NCBI GenBank assembly: GCA_016880225.1
Contig: JAEHDT010000052.1
Location: 1 to 7,036 of the forward strand
Length of the DNA stretch: 7,036 nt
Source: Gemmatimonadota bacterium
GTDB lineage: Bacteria > Gemmatimonadota > Gemmatimonadetes > Gemmatimonadales > GWC2-71-9
Reading direction: 5' to 3'
Shown piece by piece: positions 1-6,429 of the stretch; position 1 is the stretch's first letter, and each line of letters begins with the position of its first letter. The notes beneath the pieces are model-generated. The model had not been told where the DNA came from, searched no databases, and saw only the letters and a program-made list of their open reading frames with translations. The translations under genes were made by a program, and so were the position numbers.

Positions 1-38
1 ACCGTCGCCGTCACGCACCATCGAGCCCAATGCGTCAT
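1..38 (-). CDS. probable 5' end of a gene truncated by the window edge, unknown product
   Basis: Just downstream of the receptor stop codon, the minus strand carries GGAGGTGG (48-41), a strong match to the anti-Shine-Dalgarno sequence. An ATG follows at 38-36, five bases after GGAGG. The frame stays open to the edge and reads MTHWARWCVTAT. The gap to the receptor stop is only 25 bases with no visible terminator, so this would be the second cistron of the receptor operon. Twelve residues are too few to identify a product; a start of this kind could lead into a signal peptide or membrane segment, but that is a guess. The call rests on the ribosome binding site and on context alone. Confidence 0.42.
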   Translation of the reverse strand, partial: MTHWARWCVTAT

Positions 39-63
39 ACCCACCTCCGTTGAAGGTCCACAA

Positions 64-2199
64 CTACTGCCCCGCACCGAACGAGAACCCCACGTACATG
101 TTGCGACCCGGAGCCGGCTCATAATAGCGCCCCGCAGACGCGTTGATAACCACCGACCCCACGTACGACCGGTTGAAGACGTTGTTGAACCCGACGAACG
201 GGCTCAGCCGCACGCGGCCCACCGTCCCGTCCCAACCCGCCCGCAGGTTGGTGGTCCACCACGGCAGCGTGCGCGTGTTGAGCGCATCGCTCACGAGGTA
301 TCCCGACGAGTGGGTTTCCTCCATCTCTACCCAGGCGCCGCGTACGAACGCGGGACGCCCCCGTAGCAGGAAGTGAAGCCAGTGCTGCGGGATGCCGGGG
401 AGCGCCCGGCCGTCGAGCACATTGCTCCCCGCGGTGTAGCGCGTGTAGCGGAAGTCCGAATACGTCCAGCTCGTCCTCAGGTCGAGCCCCGACATGATCT
501 CAAGGGCGGCGCCGAGCTCCACACCCTGGTGTCGGGACCTGCCGGCGTTCTCGTAGAAGACCCGGCCCGTCGTGTCCGCGGGCACGGGGAACGAGATGAG
601 CTCGCCGCGCACTTCGGCGTCGAACAGCGCCACCGAGTAGTCCAGTCGTCCGCCGGCGTGGCCGCGCGCCCCGATTTCGTAGTTCGTCGCCTTCTGGGGC
701 TCGAGCGTCGGGTTGAAGCCTCCGGCGGCACTCGGCCGATTGGTGAGCTCGGTCGTGGTCGGCGTCTCGAATGAGGTTCCGATGTTGCCGTAGACGGTCA
801 CCGCGTCGGACGGCGTGACGGCAACCCCGAACGAGCCAGACAGGGCGCGCATCAGCCGGTGGCCGGAGTCGTCGGGGTTCGTCGCCGTGATGAGGCGGTC
901 GCCCACCTGAAAATTCACCCAGTCGTACCGCAGGCCGGCAGTGAGCGACAGGTGCGGCGTGACCTGCAGCGCGCTCTGCACGAACGGCCCGACCTCGGTT
1001 ACATGCTCGAGCTGGTCGAGCTGCCGGCTCGTCGAATCGGGACGGGTGGGATCGGACGTGAGGTACCGGAAGTTCAGGCGGTCGTCGCGCTGGCGCTGGA
1101 AGTCGATCCCGGCCGTCACCCGATGGTCCAGGTGCCCGAGCGGCAGCGGCCGGCTGACACTCGCCCGGGCACCGTAGTCGAACCGGTCGAGGTCGATGAA
1201 GGCCTGGGTCGTGGGGTTGGTCAGGCTGCGGCTGACGCCGAAGACGGTGACGGAGGCTTCACCGCCGGTCGGAAACGCGCGCCGCAGCGTGACGCCCGCC
1301 TGGCCCTGCGTAACGTCCTTGCCGGCGTTGCGCGTCAGGTTGAACGGGGCGGCCGCCTCGGGAGTGCGCGCCAACTCCGTCGCATTGAGGGCGCCGGGGT
1401 TGTCGGCCCGCGGATCCCAGCCAACGTCCGCAGTGGCGGCGAGCGACCAGCCGTTCGCGAGCGGGAAGTGCCAGCGCGAATTGAGATTGCGGAAGTCGGC
1501 GTCGGAGTGTTGCCGCTGCCCGGTGTAGTCGAGACGCGAGACCGTCACGAGGGCGCTGCCCGAGCCGACGCGCAGCGCCGTGCTCGTCTGCCACTTGCTC
1601 CAGTTGCGGTCCAGGTGCCGATCGAACGTGCCGAACAGGACGCGCACATCCTGGCGGATGTTCTCCGGCGCGGTGGGGTCGGTCCAGATGCTGATCACGC
1701 CGCCGGACGCGTTGCCGAACAGGGCAGAGGACGAGCCGCGCAGCACCTCGATGCGGTCGGCGGCGCCGAGCTCCAGATTCGTGAGCTGGCCCTGGCCGTC
1801 CGGGAGCGTCTGGGGGATCCCGTCGACCAGCACCTTGATGCCGCGCACCGCGAACGCCGAGCGGGCGCCGAAGCCGCGGATCGAGATGCGCTGATCGAGC
1901 GAGAAGTTGTAGCGGTTGGCCGCGTACACGCCCGGGACCGACACGAGCGCCTCGTCCAGGCCCCAGGTGGGCCGGGCGCGGCTGATCGCTTCCTTCTCGA
2001 CCAGCTGCACCGCCTGCGGGATGCGGTTGATCGGCGGATTGGCGCGGGTGACGGACACGACGGCCGGCGGGAGCGTATAGACCTTGAGGCTATCCGCGGG
2101 CCGTGCGCTCGTATCCGGCTGTTGCGCGGTCGCAACACCGGGCGAGCCAAGACAAAACGAGGCGAGCACCACCACTCGCCTGTGGGTCAGAAGCGTCAT
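64..2199 (-). CDS. TonB-dependent outer-membrane receptor, YncD/PqqU-like
   Basis: Complete 711-residue TonB-dependent receptor, a normal length for the family (E. coli YncD/PqqU is about 700). It should form a 22-strand outer-membrane barrel that imports a scarce ligand using TonB-ExbBD energy. Residues 1-25 are a signal peptide (RR, then a hydrophobic stretch, likely cut after ATA). VVSVTR at 47-52 is a possible TonB box. The plug covers about 60-175, with RGFGARS (108-114), PDGQGQ (133-138) and EVLRG...ALFGNASGG (151-167). The barrel follows and ends in alternating aromatics (MYVGFSF, 701-707), with four extra residues, GAGQ, after the last Phe. The RGFGAR and DGIPxTxPDGQGQ wording is what I recall for YncD, recently described as the PQQ receptor PqqU. 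This makes PQQ or another small chelate plausible, but the substrate is not proven. The ATG at 2199 is preferred: another ATG at 2207 runs straight into a stop. No Shine-Dalgarno is seen; a promoter lies just upstream. Confidence 0.93.
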   Translation of the reverse strand: MTLLTHRRVVVLASFCLGSPGVATAQQPDTSARPADSLKVYTLPPAVVSVTRANPPINRIPQAVQLVEKEAISRARPTWGLDEALVSVPGVYAANRYNFSLDQRISIRGFGARSAFAVRGIKVLVDGIPQTLPDGQGQLTNLELGAADRIEVLRGSSSALFGNASGGVISIWTDPTAPENIRQDVRVLFGTFDRHLDRNWSKWQTSTALRVGSGSALVTVSRLDYTGQRQHSDADFRNLNSRWHFPLANGWSLAATADVGWDPRADNPGALNATELARTPEAAAPFNLTRNAGKDVTQGQAGVTLRRAFPTGGEASVTVFGVSRSLTNPTTQAFIDLDRFDYGARASVSRPLPLGHLDHRVTAGIDFQRQRDDRLNFRYLTSDPTRPDSTSRQLDQLEHVTEVGPFVQSALQVTPHLSLTAGLRYDWVNFQVGDRLITATNPDDSGHRLMRALSGSFGVAVTPSDAVTVYGNIGTSFETPTTTELTNRPSAAGGFNPTLEPQKATNYEIGARGHAGGRLDYSVALFDAEVRGELISFPVPADTTGRVFYENAGRSRHQGVELGAALEIMSGLDLRTSWTYSDFRYTRYTAGSNVLDGRALPGIPQHWLHFLLRGRPAFVRGAWVEMEETHSSGYLVSDALNTRTLPWWTTNLRAGWDGTVGRVRLSPFVGFNNVFNRSYVGSVVINASAGRYYEPAPGRNMYVGFSFGAGQ

Positions 2200-2209
2200 G
2201 CGGTCATTG

Positions 2210-2238
2210 GTTTTAACCGGTCACCCGAGAGGCGTCAA
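2210..2238 (-). promoter_or_regulatory. candidate sigma-70-type promoter for the TonB-dependent receptor
   Basis: On the minus strand, TTGACG (2238-2233, five of six matches to the -35 consensus) is followed after 17 bases by TAAAAC (2215-2210, four of six matches to the -10). Ten bases separate the -10 from the receptor ATG. Transcription would therefore start about three to five bases before the ATG, giving an almost leaderless mRNA. This agrees with the lack of a Shine-Dalgarno sequence. It is a pattern match only. Confidence 0.5.
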
Positions 2239-2257
2239 GGGACAAGCGAACTTGCCC
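2239..2257 (-). terminator. UUCG-loop hairpin after lepB, possible terminator
   Basis: On the minus strand the sequence folds as GGGCAAG-TTCG-CTTGTCCC: seven base pairs, one bulged T and a UUCG tetraloop. It starts 10 bases after the lepB stop and ends directly before the -35 of the receptor promoter. Only two T residues follow, so it is not a textbook intrinsic terminator. It may stop transcription partly, or simply protect the 3' end of the lepB mRNA. Confidence 0.4.
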
Positions 2258-2267
2258 GCGGATCCAT

Positions 2268-2975
2268 TTATCGGGGCGGCCGCAGCATCCGGTTCCAGCG
2301 GATTCGCCACGGATCGCTGGCAACGCTCAGGTAGATGATCACGGGCCGTCCCACGATGTGTGAGCGCGGCAGGAAGCCCCAGAAGCGGCTGTCGTACGAT
2401 TCGTCCCGGTTGTCGCCCATTACCCAGAAGTGCCCCGGGGGGATCACGATCGGGCCCCAGTCGTGGGTGGTAGGGTGGTAGCGGGCCGTGTCTTTCCCGA
2501 CGTACTGGGGCAGCTGCAGGGCGCGCATCTTCCGGAGCTGAAACGGGTCGTCGGGGTGCTGCTCGAGGTGTAGCGCGTACGGCTCGTCGAGGCGCTTACG
2601 GTCGCGGTACACGGTGTCGTGGACCATCTGCAGCGTGTCGCCGGCCTCGCCGATCACGCGCTTCACGATGTTCAAATTCGGGGTCGAGTCCTCCACCGAG
2701 CGGAACACGACGATCCCGTCGCGGTGCGGTTCGGCGTACCCCGGCAGGCGCCAGAAACGGACGCCCGTGAACGGGATCTCGAGCTCGCCGCCGTACACCG
2801 CCTTGTTGACGAACAGGAAGTCGCCCACGAGCAGCGTGTTCTCCATGCTCCCCGAGGGGATCCGGAACGCTTCGATCAGGTAGGACCGGAGCACGATCCA
2901 GATGACGAGCGCCACTCCGATCGAACCGGCCCAGCCCTTGGTCCAGCGGTTGAACGCCCGCAGCCACTCGAGCAT
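2268..2975 (-). CDS. lepB: signal peptidase I
   Basis: Membrane-bound Ser/Lys protease (family S26) that removes signal peptides from exported proteins on the outer face of the inner membrane. It has 235 residues. One N-terminal membrane segment lies at about 17-33. Box B, PSGSMENTL, follows, with catalytic Ser43. KRVIGEAGD carries the general base Lys105, and GDNRDESYDSRFWG at 187-200 is the box E signature. About 70 residues lie between the Lys box and box E, more than in short Gram-positive SipS enzymes (about 184 residues); with one membrane segment it is shorter than E. coli LepB (324). The start at 2975 is chosen because GGTGGAG (2990-2984) sits eight bases upstream and the ATG shares its A with the stop of the preceding gene (TGATG). 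A longer in-frame start at 3050 would overlap that gene by 75 bases and add a non-conserved, arginine-rich tail. It is co-transcribed with, and translationally coupled to, the propeller gene. Confidence 0.96.
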   Translation of the reverse strand: MLEWLRAFNRWTKGWAGSIGVALVIWIVLRSYLIEAFRIPSGSMENTLLVGDFLFVNKAVYGGELEIPFTGVRFWRLPGYAEPHRDGIVVFRSVEDSTPNLNIVKRVIGEAGDTLQMVHDTVYRDRKRLDEPYALHLEQHPDDPFQLRKMRALQLPQYVGKDTARYHPTTHDWGPIVIPPGHFWVMGDNRDESYDSRFWGFLPRSHIVGRPVIIYLSVASDPWRIRWNRMLRPPR

Positions 2976-3994
2976 CAGGGCCGCTCCACCCAATCGGCGA
3001 CGAAGATGTTGGTCTCGTGCGGCGCGCTGCCGTGGCGGTTCGAGGCCCACACGAGCCTCGTGCCGTCGGGAGAGAACATGGGGAAGGCATCGAACTCCGG
3101 AGACGTGGTCACGCGCTCGAGCCCCGAGCCGTCGAGGTTCACGAGGTACAGATCAAAGTCGCGCGACGCGGGGTTGCGGGTGTTGGACGCGAAGATGATG
3201 CGGCGGTCGTCGGGGTGGAAGTACGGCGCGAAGCTGGCGCCGTCCAGCTGCGTGACCTGCCGCTGATCGCTGCCGTCCGCGTTCATCACCCAGAGGTCCA
3301 TTCGCGTAGGCCGCACCAGCCGTTTGGCGAGCAGGTCCCGGTAGCCAGCCGAATCGGCGGCCGTCGCCGGATGGTAGGCCCGGTACACGATCAGCCGTCC
3401 GTCGTGCGAGAAGAACGGACCGCCGTCGTACCCGAGCGTGGTGGTGAGCCGCTTCAGGTGCGACCCGTCGACGCCCATCGTGTAGATGTCGAGGTCACCG
3501 CCCGAGAGCGACGTGAACACGATCGTCCGGCCGTCGGGGGAGAGGGTCGCCTCGGCGTCGTAGCCGGGGTTGGTGGTGAGCCGGCGGGCGTGCGAGCCGT
3601 CCTGCTCCGCGGTGTAGATGTCGTAGTCGTACAACGCCCAGACGTAGCCCTGCGAGTAGTCGGGGCGCGGTGGGCAGGCCGCACCGCCGTGCTCGGTGCT
3701 CGAGTAGAAGATGCGGCGGTCGCGGTCGTAGAAGTAGCCGCACGTGGTGCGGCCGCGGCCCGACGACACGCGATGCAGCGCCCCGCCCGCCGCGCTCATC
3801 ACGTACATCTGGTCGCATTGCTCGTCCGGTCCCTGACGCTGGAAGATGAGCAGCCGGCCGGAGGCGGAGTAATACGCTTCGGCGTTCTGCCCGCCGAACG
3901 TGAGCTGGCGCACGTTCCGGAGGTGCACTTCACCCGACTCCGCCGGCACGGCCGCACTCTGGGCCACGATCAGGAGCAGCGCGATAGACGCCAT
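2975..3994 (-). CDS. secreted TolB-like PD40 beta-propeller protein
   Basis: 339-residue protein with a short hydrophobic N-terminus (ASIALLLIVAQSAA, 2-15) that looks like a signal peptide likely cut around 15-18; its n-region lacks the usual positive charge. The rest is built of repeated propeller blades of about 40 residues. Several show the PD40/TolB pattern: SPDGRTIVFTS (152-162) then DLDIYTMGVDGS (167-178); SHDGRLIVY (196-204); MDLWVMNADGS (232-242); HPDDRRIIFAS (260-270) then DLYLVNLDGS (281-290); SPDGTRLVWASN (308-319). It resembles the C-terminal half of TolB but lacks the TolB N-terminal domain, so it is not called tolB. Likely role: a periplasmic or surface binding scaffold; ligand unknown. 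Three cysteines (60, 85, 107) lie in the first blades. An in-frame TAG 15 bases upstream limits how far the start could move. No Shine-Dalgarno is visible. It heads a two-gene unit with lepB. Confidence 0.88.
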   Translation of the reverse strand: MASIALLLIVAQSAAVPAESGEVHLRNVRQLTFGGQNAEAYYSASGRLLIFQRQGPDEQCDQMYVMSAAGGALHRVSSGRGRTTCGYFYDRDRRIFYSSTEHGGAACPPRPDYSQGYVWALYDYDIYTAEQDGSHARRLTTNPGYDAEATLSPDGRTIVFTSLSGGDLDIYTMGVDGSHLKRLTTTLGYDGGPFFSHDGRLIVYRAYHPATAADSAGYRDLLAKRLVRPTRMDLWVMNADGSDQRQVTQLDGASFAPYFHPDDRRIIFASNTRNPASRDFDLYLVNLDGSGLERVTTSPEFDAFPMFSPDGTRLVWASNRHGSAPHETNIFVADWVERP

Positions 3995-4003
3995 CGAGCC
4001 CGC

Positions 4004-4032
4004 AAGCTAGGCCGGGCTTTCACCGGAGGCAA
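4004..4032 (-). promoter_or_regulatory. candidate promoter for the propeller-lepB operon
   Basis: Minus strand: TTGCCT (4032-4027, four of six matches) is followed, after exactly 17 bases, by TAGCTT (4009-4004, three of six matches including the key T, A and final T). The ATG of the propeller gene starts nine bases after the -10. The spacing is good but the -10 is weak, so this is a moderate call. It again implies a leaderless or nearly leaderless transcript. Confidence 0.35.
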
Positions 4033-4054
4033 CCGTCCGTTGCGGCTCGTTTCT

Positions 4055-4063
4055 TGGTATAAT
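4055..4063 (+). promoter_or_regulatory. extended -10 promoter for the small-protein/tkt operon
   Basis: TGGTATAAT is a perfect TATAAT (4058-4063) preceded by the TGn extension. No good -35 lies at 16-18 bases; TTGCGG at 4040-4045 is only 12 bases away. Extended -10 promoters often work without a -35. Eleven bases separate the hexamer from the ATG at 4075, placing the likely transcription start about five bases before the start codon. No Shine-Dalgarno lies in that stretch. Confidence 0.62.
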
Positions 4064-4074
4064 TGACCCTCGCC

Positions 4075-4395
4075 ATGAGCGACCCCAGTCCGCCGCGCCG
4101 TTCGCAGCCCCCCGTGATGGACGCCCTCGGCAAGCTCTGCACCGAGGGCAAGCAGCTCGCGGATTACCTGTGGCAGGTGCCCAAGGACGAAGCGGCGCGG
4201 CAGAAGATCGTCGCGATCCTGGATCAGATCGCCGCCGAAGCGGGGAAGCAGGGCCGCAAGGAGATGCCGCGCATCTGCGCCGAGCTCACGACCGCCGCCA
4301 AGGCGAGCCCCAGCCCGCAGCAGGTGGACGTGCTGGTGAGCGGGTTCGACCGGCTCGTGAATCTGTGGCAGGCGGCCAAGTCCGGCCTGCTGTGA
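4075..4395 (+). CDS. small all-helical protein of unknown function, upstream of tkt
   Basis: 106 residues, not recognised. Residues 1-14 are polar and proline-rich (SDPSPPRRSQPPV). The remainder reads as three or four amphipathic helices: about 15-34, 37-57, 61-77 and 81-104, separated by short Pro/Gly/Ser turns. There is no signal peptide, no membrane segment and no histidine; Cys22 and Cys68 are the only cysteines. The helical-bundle look recalls HPt or small scaffold domains, but without a histidine it cannot be a working HPt phosphotransfer protein. ATG 4075 is chosen over an in-frame TTG at 4063, because the T of that TTG is the last base of the TATAAT promoter hexamer; an internal ATG at 4117 is also possible. 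Its stop overlaps the tkt start by four bases (GTGA), so the two are translated together and may act together, for instance as a regulator or partner of transketolase; this is inference only. Confidence 0.78.
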   Translation: MSDPSPPRRSQPPVMDALGKLCTEGKQLADYLWQVPKDEAARQKIVAILDQIAAEAGKQGRKEMPRICAELTTAAKASPSPQQVDVLVSGFDRLVNLWQAAKSGLL

Positions 4396-6410
4396 CGAAG
4401 CTCGCCCAGGCGACGTCCGTCGATCAGCTCTGTATCGACACCGTCCGCACGCTCGCGATGGACGCCGTGGAGCGGGCGAATTCCGGCCACCCCGGCACCG
4501 CCATGGCGCTGGCGCCGCTCGCCTACGTCCTGTGGCAACGCCATCTGCGCTACAATCCTGCGAACCCCGAATGGTTCGGCCGCGATCGCTTCGTGCTGTC
4601 GGCGGGCCACGCCTGCATGCTCCTGTACGCGACGCTCCACCTCACCGGGTACGATCTCTCGCTCGACGACCTGAAGCAGTTCCGCCAGTGGGGGAGCCGC
4701 ACGCCGGGGCATTCCGAGCACGGGCTCACGCCGGGCGTCGAAGCGACGACCGGCCCGCTGGGACAAGGCGTGGGGAACGCGGTGGGGATGGCGCTCGCCG
4801 AAGCGCATCTCGCCCAGCTGTTCAACCGCCCGGGGCACGCGATTGTGGAGCACTGCACGTACTTCCTCGCCTCGGACGGCGACTTGATGGAGGGCGTGTC
4901 GCACGAAGCGTGCTCCCTCGCGGGCCACCTGAAGCTGGGTCGCCTCATCGGGATCTACGACGACAACCGTATCACGATCGACGGTACGACCGACCTCACC
5001 TTCTCGGATGACACGGCGCGGCGGTTCGAAAGCTACGGCTGGCACGTCGAGCGCGTGGCCGACGGCAACGACCTCGGTGCGCTCGACGCGGCACTCGCCG
5101 CCGCGCGCCGGGTCGCCGACCGCCCGTCGCTCGTGATCGTGCGCACCCACATCGGGTACGGCAGCCCGCACAAGCAGGACACGCCGGAAGCGCACGGCGC
5201 CCCGCTCGGCGCCGACGAGGTGAAGCTCACCAAGCAGCGCCTCGGCTGGCCCAGCCTCGAGCCGTTCCACGTGCCCGAGGAGGCGCTGGCGCATTGGCGG
5301 CGCGTCCGCGAGCGCGGCGCCCGGCTCGAGGCCGAGTGGACCGAGCGGCACGCGGCGTACCGGCGAGCGTTTCCGGAGCTTGCGGCGGAGCTCGAGCGCC
5401 GGCTCGCGGGGCGGCTGCCGGAGGGGTGGGAGGCGGGGCTGCCCGTCTTCACGCCCAAGGACGCTCAGGCGACGCGCGCCGCGTCGGGAAAGGTGCTGAA
5501 TGCCATCGCCCCGAAGCTGCCCGAGCTGATCGGCGGCTCGGCCGATCTCGCCGGGTCCACCAACATCGTGTTCAAGGACGGCGGCGACGTCGCGGCGGGA
5601 CGCTGGGGCGGGCGCAACGTGCATTTCGGCGTACGCGAGCACGCCATGGGCGCGATCCTGAACGGCCTGGCGCTGCACGGCGGGGTGCGGCCCGTGGGAT
5701 CGACCTTCCTGATTTTCTCGGACTACATGCGGCCGTCGATCCGGCTCGCCGCGCTGTGCGACCTCCCCGTGATCTACGTCTTTTCGCACGACTCGATCGG
5801 ACTGGGGGAGGACGGCCCCACCCACCAGCCGATCGAGCAGCTCGCCTCACTGCGCGCGATTCCCCATCTCGCCGTCGTCCGCCCAGCGGACCCGGCGGAG
5901 ACGGTCGAGGCTTGGCGCGCGGCCGTATTGCACACGGGCGGCCCGGTCGCCTTGATCCTGACCCGCCAGAAGGTGGGCGTGATCGACCGCGCGAAGTACG
6001 CGCCGGCGAACGGGCTGAGGCTCGGCGCCTACGTGCTCGCCGATGCGCCGGCCGGCAAGCCCGCCGTCGTTCTCCTGGCCTCGGGCTCCGAAGTAGAGCT
6101 GGCGCTTGCCGCTTACGAGCGGTTGGCCGCCGCAGGCATCGCGGCGCGCGTGGTGAGCGTGCCGTCGCTGGAATGGTTCGCCAACCAGCCCCCGGAGTAC
6201 CGCGACGCGGTGCTGCCCCCCACGGTGCGCGCCCGGCTCGCCGTGGAGGCGGCGGGACCACAGCCGTGGTACCGCTGGGTAGGAGACGGGGGCGCGGTGG
6301 TGGCTATCGAGCGCTTCGGCGCCTCGGCACCCTACCAGCGGATCTACCAGGAATTCGGGCTGACGGTGGAGAATGTGGCGCGAAGGGCGAAGGAACTGCT
6401 GGGCCCCTAG
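4392..6410 (+). CDS. tkt: transketolase
   Basis: Complete thiamine-diphosphate enzyme of 672 residues, the normal length. It moves two-carbon ketol units between sugar phosphates in the non-oxidative pentose phosphate pathway, in the cytosol, as a homodimer. The N-terminal ThDP-binding domain has ANSGHPG (29-35, His33), SAGHACM (70-76, His73), and SDGDLMEG (161-168) with YDDN (189-192) as the ThDP/metal site; His268 lies in EAHGAPLG. The middle domain has GGSADLAGS (381-389), catalytic Glu416 in REHAMG, FSDYMRP (442-448) and GEDGPTHQP (472-480, His478). TRQ (524-526) holds the phosphate-binding Arg525. The C-terminal domain follows to 672. FSDYMRP and TRQ are closer to the Bacillus form than to E. 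coli. The GTG at 4392 is chosen because it gives the usual N-terminal length and overlaps the preceding stop; a longer in-frame start at 4170 lies inside the other gene and is not conserved. No Shine-Dalgarno is seen, so translation probably depends on re-initiation after the small protein. Confidence 0.98.
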   Translation: MTKLAQATSVDQLCIDTVRTLAMDAVERANSGHPGTAMALAPLAYVLWQRHLRYNPANPEWFGRDRFVLSAGHACMLLYATLHLTGYDLSLDDLKQFRQWGSRTPGHSEHGLTPGVEATTGPLGQGVGNAVGMALAEAHLAQLFNRPGHAIVEHCTYFLASDGDLMEGVSHEACSLAGHLKLGRLIGIYDDNRITIDGTTDLTFSDDTARRFESYGWHVERVADGNDLGALDAALAAARRVADRPSLVIVRTHIGYGSPHKQDTPEAHGAPLGADEVKLTKQRLGWPSLEPFHVPEEALAHWRRVRERGARLEAEWTERHAAYRRAFPELAAELERRLAGRLPEGWEAGLPVFTPKDAQATRAASGKVLNAIAPKLPELIGGSADLAGSTNIVFKDGGDVAAGRWGGRNVHFGVREHAMGAILNGLALHGGVRPVGSTFLIFSDYMRPSIRLAALCDLPVIYVFSHDSIGLGEDGPTHQPIEQLASLRAIPHLAVVRPADPAETVEAWRAAVLHTGGPVALILTRQKVGVIDRAKYAPANGLRLGAYVLADAPAGKPAVVLLASGSEVELALAAYERLAAAGIAARVVSVPSLEWFANQPPEYRDAVLPPTVRARLAVEAAGPQPWYRWVGDGGAVVAIERFGASAPYQRIYQEFGLTVENVARRAKELLGP

Positions 6411-6429
6411 AACGCCGGCTTTCCGCGTT
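6411..6429. terminator. hairpin in the convergent gap between tkt and hemY, weak terminator candidate
   Basis: The 17-base gap between the two converging genes, plus two bases of the hemY stop codon, folds as AACGC(C)GG-CTTT-CCGCGTT: seven base pairs with one bulged C and a four-base loop. It could serve both directions. No T-run follows on either strand (ACTTCC forward, CTAGGG reverse), so an intrinsic terminator is only a possibility. The position, in the only non-coding bases between convergent genes, is what makes it worth listing. Confidence 0.28.

Noticed and set aside
2164..2179. Inverted repeat CGAG-N8-CTCG near the receptor start
   Set aside because: Only four base pairs, inside the signal-peptide coding sequence; expected by chance at this GC content.
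859..2334. Long plus-strand open frame of 491 codons opposite the receptor
   Set aside because: It lies antisense to a clear full-length receptor. Its translation is rich in Arg, Gly, Ala and Val with no domain pattern, as expected for the mirror frame of a GC-rich gene.
2976..3050. Longer N-terminus for signal peptidase I
   Set aside because: It would overlap the propeller gene by 75 bases and add an Arg-rich stretch before the membrane anchor. The ATG at 2975 has a good Shine-Dalgarno and TGATG coupling.
3017..4066. Plus-strand open frame of 349 codons opposite the propeller gene
   Set aside because: Mirror frame of the PD40 gene. It also runs through the divergent promoter region and shows no recognisable domain.
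4063..4074. TTG start for the small protein, four codons upstream
   Set aside because: Its first base is the last base of the TATAAT hexamer, so it would not be in the transcript.
4170..4391. Longer N-terminus for transketolase
   Set aside because: These 74 codons lie in a shifted frame inside the small helical gene and are Arg/Gly-rich. Family members begin near the GTG at 4392.
4224..5825. Long minus-strand open frame of 533 codons opposite tkt
   Set aside because: Antisense to a highly conserved transketolase. The composition is Arg/Glu/Val-rich without motifs, so it is a GC-rich shadow.
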